Position numbers and translations under genes: made by a program. From positions 1-64,000 of the forward strand of contig JAGALK010000075.1 of the NCBI GenBank assembly GCA_017625255.1: a stretch of 64,000 nt of DNA, given 5' to 3'. Below the pieces are notes generated by a model. It was not told the DNA's origin, did no database searches, and was given only the letters and a program-made list of their open reading frames with translations. Source of the DNA: Lachnospiraceae bacterium. GTDB lineage: Bacteria > Bacillota > Clostridia > Lachnospirales > Lachnospiraceae. Positions 51,523 through 60,888 of this stretch are shown piece by piece. Within the stretch, counting starts at the first letter, position 1; every line of letters starts with the position of its first letter.

Positions 51523-52660
51523 ATGGTAGAATTAGACCAGTTCAAGTTCAAGTTGAACACTTACAAAGAGCCATTAGTGGAAGTGAGGGATTCACTTTGA
51601 CTTAGCTGTAAAAGAACAGCGAATTCAGGAATTAGAAAGAGAAATGGAAGCACCGGATTTTTGGGATAATGTCGAAGTTTCTCAGCAGAAAATGAAGGAA
51701 TTGAAAAGTCTAAAGGATGATGTGGCTACTTTTGCTAAATTGCAGGAGCAATTTGAGGATATTGAAACCTTAATTGAGATGGCAAATGAGGAAAATGATA
51801 CTTCTTTAATAGAAGAAGTAGAAACAGAGCTTGCAGAATTTGAGGCAACCTTTGAGGGGATTCGTATGAAAACGCTTTTGTCTGGCGAATACGATAGGGA
51901 TAATGCAATTTTATCCTTACACGCAGGTGCCGGCGGAACAGAATCCTGTGATTGGGCAGCAATGCTGTATCGTATGTTTACCCGTTGGGCATCCGATAAG
52001 GGATTTTCTGTGGAGGTATTAGACTCTTTAGATGGGGATGAAGCCGGAATAAAATCCATTACCTTTCAGGTAAATGGAGAAAATGCCTACGGTTATCTGA
52101 AATCTGAAAAGGGTGTGCACAGACTGGTACGAATTTCTCCATTTAATGCGGCGGGAAAACGACAGACATCCTTTGTATCCTGTGATGTTATGCCGGATAT
52201 CGAAGAGGATATAGATATTGAAATCGATGACGAAGAGATTCGTATAGATACTTATCGTTCCAGTGGAGCAGGAGGACAGCATATCAATAAAACCTCTTCG
52301 GCTATACGAATCACACATTTTCCTACGGGAATTGTGGTACAGTGTCAGAACGAACGCTCCCAGCATATGAACAAGGATAAAGCCATGCAGATGTTAAAGG
52401 CTAAGCTATATATGCTAAAACAGCAGGAAAATGCCGAAAAAGCAGCAGGTATCCGTGGTGAAGTGACAGAAATCGGCTGGGGAAACCAGATTCGCTCCTA
52501 TGTTATGCAGCCATATACCATGGTTAAAGATCATAGAACCGGTGTAGAAACCGGAAATGTAGACAGTGTTATGGATGGCAAGCTGGATTTGTTTATCAAT
52601 GGATATTTAAAATGGTTATCCTTAGGCTGTCCTGCCAATATGGGGGGGAGTGATGAATAG
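51523..52660 (+). CDS. prfB: Peptide chain release factor 2, expressed through a programmed +1 frameshift
   Basis: RF2 ends translation at UAA and UGA. The first 25 codons (51523-51597) run into an in-frame TGA at 51598-51600. A +1 shift at CTT-TGA-C continues from GAC at 51599 to the TAG at 52658-52660, giving 378 residues. After correction the anticodon-like tripeptide SPF falls at 205-207 and the catalytic GGQ at 250-252, the same numbering as in E. coli RF2. GAGGTG at 51510-51515 is the ribosome binding site. The UGA is recognised by RF2 itself, so this is autoregulation, not a defect. Confidence 0.96.
51582..51601 (+). promoter_or_regulatory. prfB: prfB programmed frameshift site
   Basis: An AGGGA Shine-Dalgarno-like element at about 51586-51590 lies just before the slippery CTT TGA C (51595-51601), as in other bacterial prfB genes. 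The spacing and the conserved CUU-UGA-C are standard for this recoding signal. Confidence 0.92.
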
Positions 52661-53411
52661 CTTTGTGGCTGTAGTTATTATCCTTGGGGTAATAATTGCA
52701 GCAGGTTATATCGCGTTTAGTATTATTCGTCAAAAGCTGCGGGAGGTATCTAGAGCTGCTTTTGGAACAGATTCTTTGGTAGAGGGGTGGAATCGTCAGG
52801 CAGACGAGCTGGCAGCCACACCAAAATCTGTTTCGGGTATGACAAAAATTTATGCGCCGCAGATTCAAAGGGATTTTCCGGAATTTAATATCGAAGAGTT
52901 CAAAAATATGGCAGAAAATATGTTGGTTTTGGCATTAACTGCCATTTCCACAGAAGATATTCTGGTACTGAAAGAAAGTACAAAGGAAGTAAAAGAGCAG
53001 GTAAACGCAAGGATTATTGGAAATAAACAGGCGGGCATCAAAGAGGTTTATGAGCGAATAAATATTCATCAAACAGAAATTACATCCTATGTAAAAAAAC
53101 AGGGAACTTGTATGATTACCTTTCAAAGTGCCATTGAGTATCTTTATTATAAGGAAAAAGATGGTAAGCTTTTAGATGGTGATAAAGTAAGGCTTACACA
53201 GACAAAGTATAATATTGAGCTTGTGTATATTCAAAATGCAGATTTAGCCGGCGGCAGTAATGCGGTAGGTACGACATGCCCAAATTGTGGTGCACCGGTG
53301 ACAAATTTAGGTGCTATGTACTGTGAATATTGTGGACTGGCAGTAACGACAGTGAATATCAAGGTATGGAATTTGCACCAGTTTTATGAGGTAAAACAAC
53401 AGAAATTATAA
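52653..53411 (+). CDS. Membrane-anchored zinc-ribbon protein (Tim44-like middle domain possible)
   Basis: The ~252-residue protein has one N-terminal membrane helix (about 4-24), a mixed alpha/beta middle (about 50-200) loosely like Tim44/NTF2-fold domains, and a CPNC..CEYC zinc ribbon near residues 210-228. GGGGGAG lies directly before GTG-ATG, so either 52650 (GTG) or 52653 (ATG) may start it; the site is very close to both. It overlaps the end of prfB. It precedes the SPFH gene by 25 bases and shares its zinc-ribbon theme. Function unknown. Confidence 0.7.
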   Translation: MNSFVAVVIILGVIIAAGYIAFSIIRQKLREVSRAAFGTDSLVEGWNRQADELAATPKSVSGMTKIYAPQIQRDFPEFNIEEFKNMAENMLVLALTAISTEDILVLKESTKEVKEQVNARIIGNKQAGIKEVYERINIHQTEITSYVKKQGTCMITFQSAIEYLYYKEKDGKLLDGDKVRLTQTKYNIELVYIQNADLAGGSNAVGTTCPNCGAPVTNLGAMYCEYCGLAVTTVNIKVWNLHQFYEVKQQKL

Positions 53412-53436
53412 AAAACAAATGTAGGAGGAAAATACT

Positions 53437-54738
53437 ATGGGAATTATTAAAGCTATCGGACAGGCAATTGGCGGTTCATTCGCAGATCAGTGGTTGGAGG
53501 TATATGAACCGGAGGATATGGGGGATCAGACCGTCTTTACTTCCGGCGTAAAAACCCGTAAAGGACAGAATACAAAGGGAACGGATAATACGGTTTCTAA
53601 CGGTTCTGTTATTCATGTGTATGACAATCAGTTTATGATGTTAGTAGATGGCGGTAAAATCGTAGATTATACCGCAGAACCGGGTTACTATAAGGTGGAT
53701 AATTCTGCATTGCCGTCTTTATTCAATGGTGAATTGAAAGAAACGGTAAAAGAAACTTTCTCCCGTATCAAATTTGGCGGACAGACACCGACAGCACAAA
53801 AGGTTTTCTATATCAATTTACAGGAAATCAAGGGTATCAAGTTTGGTACAAGAAATCCAATCAATTACTTTGACAATTTTTATAATGCAGAGTTATTTTT
53901 ACGGGCACATGGTACATATTCTATTAAAATTACAGATCCACTTCGTTTTTATCAGGAAGCTGTGCCAAGAAATGCCGGTCAGGTAGAGATTAGTGATATT
54001 AATGAACAGTATTTATCTGAATTTTTAGAGGGCTTACAGTCTGCAATTAACCAGATGTCTGCGGATGGTATCCGTATTTCTCATGTATCCTCTAAGGGAA
54101 GAGAATTGAGCAAATATATGGCAGATATCTTGGATGAGGACTGGAATAGCATGCGTGGTATGGAGATTCAGTCTGTAGGTATCGCAAGTATTTCCTATGA
54201 TGAAGAATCCCAGAAAATGATTCAGATGCGTAATCAGGGTGCTATGTTATCTGATCCTACCATTCGTGAAGGCTATGTACAGGGAGCTATGGCGAGAGGC
54301 TTAGAGGCTGCCGGTTCTAATGCCAATGGAAGTATGGCAGGCTTTATGGGCATGGGACTTGGTATGCAGGCAGGCGGCTCTATGATGGGCAACGCTTCTC
54401 AGGTAAATCTGGCACAGATGCAGATGCAGCAGGCGCAGGCAGCACAAAACACCGGTGCACAGGCAAATCATGCAGCAGGTACAGCAGGAAATTCAACAGG
54501 GAATTCAGCAGGAACATGGAGCTGTGCATGTGGAGCAGAAAATACAGGAAAATTCTGCAGCGAATGCGGCACACCAAAGCCTGTACCAAACAGTTGGTTA
54601 TGTGAATGTGGTGTGGAAAATACAGGAAAATTCTGCAGCGAATGTGGAAAACCAAGACCTGCAGGAGACTGGAAATGTGCATGTGGAGCAACCAACAGCG
54701 GTAAATTCTGTAGTGAATGTGGCAGTGCAAGACCATAG
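53437..54738 (+). CDS. SPFH/Band-7 domain protein with three C-terminal zinc ribbons (YdjI-like)
   Basis: The 433-residue protein has a short N-terminal segment and an SPFH domain (about 30-240, with FDNFYNAELFLRAHGTYSIKI). A Gly/Met/Gln-rich stretch (about 285-350) and three zinc ribbons (CACG..CSEC, CECG..CSEC, CACG..CSEC at about 360-433) follow. No membrane helix is evident. SPFH proteins form membrane scaffolds; B. subtilis YdjI, of similar plan, works with YdjG and YdjH at the membrane. The neighbours at 54814 and 55908 correspond to those two. GGAGGA precedes the ATG. Confidence 0.88.
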   Translation: MGIIKAIGQAIGGSFADQWLEVYEPEDMGDQTVFTSGVKTRKGQNTKGTDNTVSNGSVIHVYDNQFMMLVDGGKIVDYTAEPGYYKVDNSALPSLFNGELKETVKETFSRIKFGGQTPTAQKVFYINLQEIKGIKFGTRNPINYFDNFYNAELFLRAHGTYSIKITDPLRFYQEAVPRNAGQVEISDINEQYLSEFLEGLQSAINQMSADGIRISHVSSKGRELSKYMADILDEDWNSMRGMEIQSVGIASISYDEESQKMIQMRNQGAMLSDPTIREGYVQGAMARGLEAAGSNANGSMAGFMGMGLGMQAGGSMMGNASQVNLAQMQMQQAQAAQNTGAQANHAAGTAGNSTGNSAGTWSCACGAENTGKFCSECGTPKPVPNSWLCECGVENTGKFCSECGKPRPAGDWKCACGATNSGKFCSECGSARP

Positions 54739-54813
54739 AGACAGCACATACAGCTATAGTGAATGATGGGCTATGGTAATAGGTGCAGATTTGGAACAGA
54801 TTAGGAGGAGTTT

Positions 54814-55914
54814 ATGTCAGTTATCAGCTATAAGTGTCCCAATTGTGATGGTGAGTTGATTTTTGATCCTAAGACACAAAAGTATAAATGTGAATATTGT
54901 TTTTCACTGTTTGATCAGGCACAGTTAGATGCAATGAAGCCTGATACACAGGAAGAACAGACAGATAGTACAAAGGATAGTTATGAGGCAGAATCTGCAA
55001 AAGAAGATGCTTTTGAGCAGTTTGATGAACAAAACGGAGAAGATGGGATGATTTATACCTGTCCAAGCTGTGGTGCCCAAATTGTTACCGATGCGACAAC
55101 AGCGGCTACATTTTGTTATTATTGCCACAATCCGGTAGTATTAGGCGGCAGATTAAGCGGAGAAAATATGCCGGATAAAATCATTCCATTTGCCATTGAC
55201 AAAAAAGAAGCAGAGAAAAAGTTTTTAGACTATGTCAACAGCAAAAAGTTTATTCCAAGAGCATTTTTCAATAAAAAGCAGATTGAACTTTTTTCCGGTG
55301 TATATTTTCCATATTGGATATATAACACCTCTATAAAGGGCAGAATGACGGCAGAGGCAAAAAAGGTGCGTGTCTATCGGCATGGAGATACGGAGTTTAC
55401 AGAAACCAGCTTCTATGAAGTGGAAAGAGAAGGAAATATTCAGCTTCAGGATATGACGGAGAATGCACTCAAAAAAGCCAATCATGTGTTAGCAGACGGT
55501 GTAATGCCCTATCGTATGGAAGATGCAAAAGCATTTAATTTTGGATTTTTATCCGGTTTTCTTGCAGAGAAAAAGGATATTGAAAAGGATGAAGTCAGCG
55601 CAGCCTTACAGGCAGAAGCAAAGGATTATGCAGATAAAATGCTTAGAGAATCCATAGATGGTTATTCTTCCGTACACAGCAGAAACAGTAGTTTTTCGGC
55701 AAACAAAGAAGAATATGCGTATACACTTTTACCGGTCTGGACGATTACTTATCCGGGCAAAAATGGAAAGACCTACTATTATTCCATGAATGGGCAGACA
55801 GGAAAAATCTGCGGAGAGCTGCCGGTGGATTATAAAAAAGTAGCACTAACAGCGTTGATATCAGGTGTTGCAGCATTGCTGATCGGACTTTTAGGAGGGT
55901 ATTTCATATGGTAA
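54814..55914 (+). CDS. TFIIB-type zinc-ribbon membrane protein (YdjG-like)
   Basis: The 366-residue protein has a first zinc ribbon CPNC..CEYC (residues 8-30), an acidic spacer, a second ribbon CPSC..CYYC (about 85-110), a soluble domain (120-335) and one C-terminal membrane helix (about 343-364). The order matches YdjG-type proteins. AGGAGGAG precedes the ATG, and the gene overlaps the TPM-domain gene by 7 bases. Probably forms a membrane complex with its SPFH and TPM neighbours; the process served is not clear. Confidence 0.85.
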   Translation: MSVISYKCPNCDGELIFDPKTQKYKCEYCFSLFDQAQLDAMKPDTQEEQTDSTKDSYEAESAKEDAFEQFDEQNGEDGMIYTCPSCGAQIVTDATTAATFCYYCHNPVVLGGRLSGENMPDKIIPFAIDKKEAEKKFLDYVNSKKFIPRAFFNKKQIELFSGVYFPYWIYNTSIKGRMTAEAKKVRVYRHGDTEFTETSFYEVEREGNIQLQDMTENALKKANHVLADGVMPYRMEDAKAFNFGFLSGFLAEKKDIEKDEVSAALQAEAKDYADKMLRESIDGYSSVHSRNSSFSANKEEYAYTLLPVWTITYPGKNGKTYYYSMNGQTGKICGELPVDYKKVALTALISGVAALLIGLLGGYFIW

Positions 55915-56771
55915 AAAAAACAGAGAAAATGCGTAGAATATATGCAGCAATCGTACTGACGCTGATGCTGGTGTTCACAGGGACATTGTATTGTGCGGCA
56001 GAAGAAGCTCCGGCAGTAGTGGTAAATGATAAAGCAGCCCTTTTAATGGAAGAGGAAAGAGACTGGTTAAAAGAAGAAGCACAGGAGGTCGCAGATCGAA
56101 GCGGCTTTAATATGATTATATCTACCTGTGATGATGCGGCAGGTGAATCTACTCAGTATATCTGCGAGGATTTATTTAATACATATACCATAGGCGATGA
56201 TGGCGTAAGTTGTTTGATAGACATGGATAATCGTGAAATCTATCTGGCAACTGCGGGGGATGCACAGTTATATCTTACAGACGATAAGATTGATGATATT
56301 TTAGACGAAGCTTATGAGGCGGTTGCGGATGAAAATTATTCAGAGTGTCTGTATATTATGATTTATAGAATCGGCGAGTATTATGATGCAGGCATAACCG
56401 AAGATGTGTATGTCTACAATGAGGATACCGGAGAAACCTATATTTATGATGCAGAAACCGGTGAGTATGTCAAAGAGCCGCCGTTGTGTGCTTTTGATGT
56501 TTTTGTGGCATGTATTGCAGCGTTGATAGTTGGTATTTTGGTGTATGTAATTATTGTAGGAAAGTATAAGCTGAAATGGGGAACTTATCGTTATGATTTT
56601 CATGACAGCGGAAAGCTGACATTGACAAAAGAGAAGGATCAGTTTGTAAATAAGGTAGTTACCAGAAGACATATTCCTAAAAATACAGGAAGCTCCTCCG
56701 GTGGAAATCGCAGCACTGTGCATAATGGCGCAGGCGGCAGAAGCTTTGGAGGCGGCGGACGGAAGTTTTAA
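55908..56771 (+). CDS. TPM-domain membrane protein (YdjH/YgcG-like)
   Basis: The 287-residue protein has a signal or anchor helix (10-28), a TPM_phosphatase-type domain (about 35-155, with VVNDKAALLMEEERDWL and LYLTDDKIDDIL), a spacer, a second helix (about 197-220) and a Gly-rich C-terminus ending RSFGGGGRKF, the usual ending of this family. GGAGGG lies ahead of the start. TPM domains occur in photosystem repair and membrane-stress proteins. It closes the zinc-ribbon/SPFH/TPM operon. Confidence 0.87.
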   Translation: MVKKTEKMRRIYAAIVLTLMLVFTGTLYCAAEEAPAVVVNDKAALLMEEERDWLKEEAQEVADRSGFNMIISTCDDAAGESTQYICEDLFNTYTIGDDGVSCLIDMDNREIYLATAGDAQLYLTDDKIDDILDEAYEAVADENYSECLYIMIYRIGEYYDAGITEDVYVYNEDTGETYIYDAETGEYVKEPPLCAFDVFVACIAALIVGILVYVIIVGKYKLKWGTYRYDFHDSGKLTLTKEKDQFVNKVVTRRHIPKNTGSSSGGNRSTVHNGAGGRSFGGGGRKF

Positions 56772-56787
56772 AAGTAAAGCAATAGAA

Positions 56788-56836
56788 AACCCTAGTGATT
56801 AATTCTTAAAATTAATCGCTGGGGTTTTCGTTTTTT
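56788..56836. terminator. Bidirectional rho-independent terminator
   Basis: AACCCTAGTGATTAATT at 56788-56804 pairs with AATTAATCGCTGGGGTT ending at 56826 (one mismatch/GU) and is followed by a T-rich tract. It overlaps the 3' end of the convergent XRE gene. Confidence 0.8.
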
Positions 56837-57150
56837 ATAAGAAGATAATTTGTAATTGTCGTGTGAAAAAAGTTTTTTTCTGCATTTGAAAGTGTTGATA
56901 ATTTAGAAATAATATCTTGCGATAATTGGTCAGTATTATTTGTAAGACTGTCAGATAGAATATAGTCCATGCTTGTACCTAATGCGTTACATAAGCATAC
57001 AAGGGTTTCAAGGCTTGGCTTCCTGTCACCTCGCTCAATTTGTCCTATGTAGTTCGTGGAAACATCAATTAGTTCAGCTAAATCTGCCTGTGAGAGGTGA
57101 TGTGCATTTCTGAGTTGGCGTATTTTTTGTCCAAGTAAATAGAAGTCCAT
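56812..57150 (-). CDS. XRE-family helix-turn-helix regulator
   Basis: The 112-residue protein has a classic HTH_3 domain (about 6-62: IRQLRNAHHLSQADLAELIDVS and IERGDRKPSLETLVCLCNALG) and a short C-terminal extension. GGGGG precedes the ATG at 57150. It is divergent from the membrane protein/flavoprotein/BspA operon, and direct repeats in the shared intergenic region may be its operator. Confidence 0.9.
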   Translation of the reverse strand: MDFYLLGQKIRQLRNAHHLSQADLAELIDVSTNYIGQIERGDRKPSLETLVCLCNALGTSMDYILSDSLTNNTDQLSQDIISKLSTLSNAEKNFFHTTITNYLLIKNENPSD

Positions 57151-57220
57151 GGCAAATCCCCCTTTTTATTAAATGACTGTATAGATTTATATTATTGTAA
57201 TTATTTCGATAAGCATACAA

Positions 57221-57253
57221 ACAATTAGCTTTAAGAAAGTTGACAATTAGCTT
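57221..57253. promoter_or_regulatory. 11-bp direct repeats, candidate operator, overlapping a -35 box
   Basis: ACAATTAGCTT occurs at 57221-57231 and 57243-57253, exactly 22 bases apart (two helical turns), between the divergent XRE and membrane-protein genes. TTGACA at 57240-57245 overlaps the second copy; a convincing -10 at 17 bases is lacking (A-rich), with TATACC at 57269 further on. Confidence 0.5.
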
Positions 57254-57308
57254 GAAAAGTAGTAAAAATATACCATAACGAGAAAGCAAAAGGAAAAGAA
57301 AGGGAGCT

Positions 57309-59324
57309 ATGCGAGAGAAACTAAAGAAAATTTCATATAAAACAGTGGGGTATTATCTGGTTGTTTTTTTTCTAATTGCAATAAGATGCAAAATACAAAG
57401 TGAACTTCCGATTTGGGCAAATGGAAATAATTATCATGATGATATGTTATTGAACAATTACGCAGATACAATCCGACAAGGTCAATGGTTAGGAGATTAT
57501 AATAACGGAGCACTTTGCAAGGTTCCCGGTTTTAGTATCTTTTTAGTAATCAATAATATGCTGAATATACCATATATGATTACGGCATCACTTTTATATG
57601 GATTAGCTGCATTTATGCTGCTTTTAGGGATGCAAAAAATATATAAAAAAAAGTGGTTACCCTTTATTTTGTTTCTATTTATTCTGTTTTCGCCGGTGTA
57701 TTTCGAAGTAACGGTAGCATCTAGGCTTTATTGTGTATCACTTATTCCTACTACAATAGTATTTATGCTTGCAGGTACTGTTGGTACTTTTGCTGAGCGA
57801 AAAAGCAGATGGACAAAAAAACTGCCGTGGCTGATTTTACTTGGGGCGGCTCATGGATTTTATGCATGGCTAAGAGCAGATGTGATATGGATGACCTGTT
57901 TTGTAGGAGTCGCTGTTTTAGCTTTTATCATAGAGGGATGTATTCGCAGAGAAGGTAAAAAAGTTCTCATTTTTTTGATTCCGGTTGTTCTATATCTGGG
58001 GGCTGCAAATTTATTGTGTGCGATTAATTATAGTCAGTATGGTGTGTACACAATGAGCGATTTTACCGGGACAGGTTTTTCAGATATGTGCAAGGAGCTT
58101 ATGAAAATCAAACCGGAAAAAGAACGGAACAAATCCTATGTATCCTTAAAAACACTAAAAAAAGTGGCAAATATTAGCGAAACCTTCAAGCCTTTGTATA
58201 AGCAGATAAAAAAAGATGTCAAAGCAGGAGCAAATATGAATGCGGAATACTATGCATGGGAGATTCGGGGAGCCATGCAGACAATGGGATACTACAAAGA
58301 TGCAGCAGAAACCGATGCTTTTTATAAGCAGGTTTGCTTGGATATACAGCAGGCTTTTGAAGATGGAGTGTTTGAAAAAAGAGATGCGTTGGTGCTGTCG
58401 CCGTTTGCGGGACCTATTTATATAGAGAAAATTGGAGATGTTATTGTTGCCACGATTGATAATATTGTGGATTCGGTCATTTGCTATGACAAAATTACAG
58501 CATCAAGCGCGACATTTACAGGAACGGATTTAAGCTATGGTATCATGAGTGATTTGACGAATACCAAGTTGATTCATGATAGTAATGTTCATGTATTAAA
58601 ATTCAGAGGCTGGATGTTTGCGATTGAAGAAGAAAGCACCTTAGAGGCATATCTGTATGACATAAATGGAAAAGAGTACCCCATTGAGTTTCAGGAAACA
58701 GATAGGATTTATGATGCTTTAAATAAAGAATTTGAAAATGCTAAAAATAGTTATTTTGATATGACATGGTCAGGCTATTCGTACGAAACAAAGGATTTGT
58801 CTATTCGGATTATTTTAGATGGAATGGATATTTATGATGGACTATTAGAATATTTTCCGGCTTTTACGGCAGATGGATTTTTGATGCATGTGGATGAATT
58901 AGTGATAGGGGAACAATCCGATGCGTTAAAAATGCAATTAAAGTCGATAGATTGGCTTGTAGAGCGAATTAATCAGTGGATAGCGATGTATCAAAGGACG
59001 GGTATTTTTATCGCATGGATTGCTATGGGAGTATTTGGTTTGGATTTGCTTTTCCAAATTTATCTTATCGTAAAAAAGCAAAAGAATCAGGTGTTTTATT
59101 GGATATTAAAAGCAGGTGTTCTTCTGACCTTATTTGCATTAACCTTTGCGGTTCGTGTGCATGATTTAGCTTATTACGAAGAATTTGGAATTACATATGG
59201 CATAGGGGCGTTTACGATTTGGCAGATTTTTATAGCACTTAATGGGTTGACATTGGGAAATTGGGGACAAGAGGTTTTTTTACGAATAAAGAAACAACAA
59301 GATACAAATGTGAAGGAGATATAA
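57309..59324 (+). CDS. Large polytopic membrane protein, GT-C-like
   Basis: The 671-residue protein has about seven N-terminal helices (15-245), a ~310-residue extracytoplasmic-type soluble region (about 250-560) and three C-terminal helices (about 565-660). The first outer loop contains [21 protein letters not shown] with paired acidic residues, and LRADVIWM appears near residue 192; this suits GT-C glycosyltransferases. AAGGGAG precedes the ATG. It is followed 4 bases later by a flavoprotein gene. No precise family or substrate can be named. Confidence 0.6.
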   Translation: MREKLKKISYKTVGYYLVVFFLIAIRCKIQSELPIWANGNNYHDDMLLNNYADTIRQGQWLGDYNNGALCKVPGFSIFLVINNMLNIPYMITASLLYGLAAFMLLLGMQKIYKKKWLPFILFLFILFSPVYFEVTVASRLYCVSLIPTTIVFMLAGTVGTFAERKSRWTKKLPWLILLGAAHGFYAWLRADVIWMTCFVGVAVLAFIIEGCIRREGKKVLIFLIPVVLYLGAANLLCAINYSQYGVYTMSDFTGTGFSDMCKELMKIKPEKERNKSYVSLKTLKKVANISETFKPLYKQIKKDVKAGANMNAEYYAWEIRGAMQTMGYYKDAAETDAFYKQVCLDIQQAFEDGVFEKRDALVLSPFAGPIYIEKIGDVIVATIDNIVDSVICYDKITASSATFTGTDLSYGIMSDLTNTKLIHDSNVHVLKFRGWMFAIEEESTLEAYLYDINGKEYPIEFQETDRIYDALNKEFENAKNSYFDMTWSGYSYETKDLSIRIILDGMDIYDGLLEYFPAFTADGFLMHVDELVIGEQSDALKMQLKSIDWLVERINQWIAMYQRTGIFIAWIAMGVFGLDLLFQIYLIVKKQKNQVFYWILKAGVLLTLFALTFAVRVHDLAYYEEFGITYGIGAFTIWQIFIALNGLTLGNWGQEVFLRIKKQQDTNVKEI

Positions 59325-59328
59325 AAAG

Positions 59329-60888
59329 ATGAAGAAAGTGCTTGTTATCGGCGCAGGTCCTGCAGGGCTTACTGCGGCATATGAATTATTGGATAAATCA
59401 AAGGACTATGAAGTAGTCGTATTTGAAGAAAGTGATAAATTCGGTGGAATTTCCCGTACAGTGGAGTACAAGGGGAATCGTATGGATATGGGAGGACATC
59501 GCTTTTTTTCAAAAGTACCTGAGGTTAATGCATGGTGGGAAAAGATGCTGCCTACACAGGGAAGTAAGTCCTATGATGATATTAAGCTAAATCGTGAGTC
59601 TACAGTAGTAAAAGGAGGACCAGACCCGGAGAAAGTAGATCGTGTTATGCTTCGTCGAAACCGATTATCCCGTATTTTCTTTAGGAGAAAATTCTTTGAT
59701 TATCCGGTATCTTTAAAAATGTCAACTTTAAAAAATATGGGCTTTGGAACGACCATCGTAGTAGGGTTTAGCTACTTAAAGAGCTGTATTTATAAGAGAC
59801 CGGAGAAGTCTTTAGAGGATTTTTATATCAATCGTTTTGGTAAGAAATTATACTCTATGTTTTTTGAAAACTATACGACAAATTTATGGGGACGACATCC
59901 TAGTGAAATTTCACCGGAATGGGGTGCGCAGAGAGTAAAAGGTCTTTCTATTATGGCAATTTTAAAGGATATATTTGGCAAGATATTTCATAAAACGAAT
60001 CGTAAGGTAGAGACTTCGTTGATTGAAGAATTTGCTTATCCAAAGCTTGGACCGGGGCAGTTATGGGATTTGACAGCAGAGGATATTAGAAAGATGGGTG
60101 GTCAGATTGTTATGAATGCAAAGGTTGTAGCCATTCACAAGGATGCAGATAATAATTTGACAGGTCTTACATATGAGAAAGGTGGTGAGAGGATTACAGT
60201 AGAGGGTGATTATATCATTTCTTCTATGCCGGTCAAGGATTTAGTAGCAGGAATGAATGATGTACCGAAAAAAGAAGCACAGATTGCAGCGGGACTTCCC
60301 TATCGTGATTATATGACAGTAGGGGTATTGCTTCCAAAGCTTAATCTAAAGAATGAGACAAAGATTAAGACATTAGGAAATATTGTGCCGGATGACTGGG
60401 TATATGTACATGACCGTTCTGTACAGATGGGGCGTTTTCAGATTTATAACAACTGGTCACCATATCTCGTAAAGGATGTGGAGCATACCGTATGGATGGG
60501 GCTTGAATATTTTTGCAATGAAGGGGATTCCATGTGGTCTATGACCGATGAGGATTTTGCACATATGGGAATCAAAGAGATGGTAACCATGAATCTAATC
60601 GATAGTGAATCAGAGGTTATGGATTATCATGTGGAGCGAGTGAAAAAAGCGTATCCGGCATACTTTGATACCTATGAAAATATGGATGAGCTGCGGGCGT
60701 ATTTGGATAGCATTCAAAATCTTTATTGCGTAGGACGAAATGGGCAGCATCGGTATAACAATCTGGATCATTCAATGTGTACATCTTTTGAAGCCGTTAA
60801 GAACATCTTGTCCGGAAAAACAGATAAGAGTAATGTGTGGAATGTGAATACAGAAAAGGAATATCACGAGGAAAAAGGAGAAAACTAA
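59329..60888 (+). CDS. FAD/NAD(P)-dependent oxidoreductase, amine-oxidase / UDP-galactopyranose-mutase-like
   Basis: The 519-residue protein has an N-terminal dinucleotide-binding motif [18 protein letters not shown] with the acidic FEES strand end, then [22 protein letters not shown], the second FAD loop typical of Glf, protoporphyrinogen oxidase and amine-oxidase relatives. A late [15 protein letters not shown] near 475 contacts the flavin. Its place between a GT-C-like protein and a surface protein points to sugar ring contraction or lipid-linked sugar modification, but oxidase or desaturase activity is equally possible by fold. The TAA stop overlaps the next ATG by one base. Confidence 0.78.
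   Translation: MKKVLVIGAGPAGLTAAYELLDKSKDYEVVVFEESDKFGGISRTVEYKGNRMDMGGHRFFSKVPEVNAWWEKMLPTQGSKSYDDIKLNRESTVVKGGPDPEKVDRVMLRRNRLSRIFFRRKFFDYPVSLKMSTLKNMGFGTTIVVGFSYLKSCIYKRPEKSLEDFYINRFGKKLYSMFFENYTTNLWGRHPSEISPEWGAQRVKGLSIMAILKDIFGKIFHKTNRKVETSLIEEFAYPKLGPGQLWDLTAEDIRKMGGQIVMNAKVVAIHKDADNNLTGLTYEKGGERITVEGDYIISSMPVKDLVAGMNDVPKKEAQIAAGLPYRDYMTVGVLLPKLNLKNETKIKTLGNIVPDDWVYVHDRSVQMGRFQIYNNWSPYLVKDVEHTVWMGLEYFCNEGDSMWSMTDEDFAHMGIKEMVTMNLIDSESEVMDYHVERVKKAYPAYFDTYENMDELRAYLDSIQNLYCVGRNGQHRYNNLDHSMCTSFEAVKNILSGKTDKSNVWNVNTEKEYHEEKGEN

Noticed and set aside
54380-54766. Overlapping frames on both strands in the zinc-ribbon end of the SPFH gene
   Set aside because: They arise from the repeated CxxC-coding sequence and have no start signals or domains.
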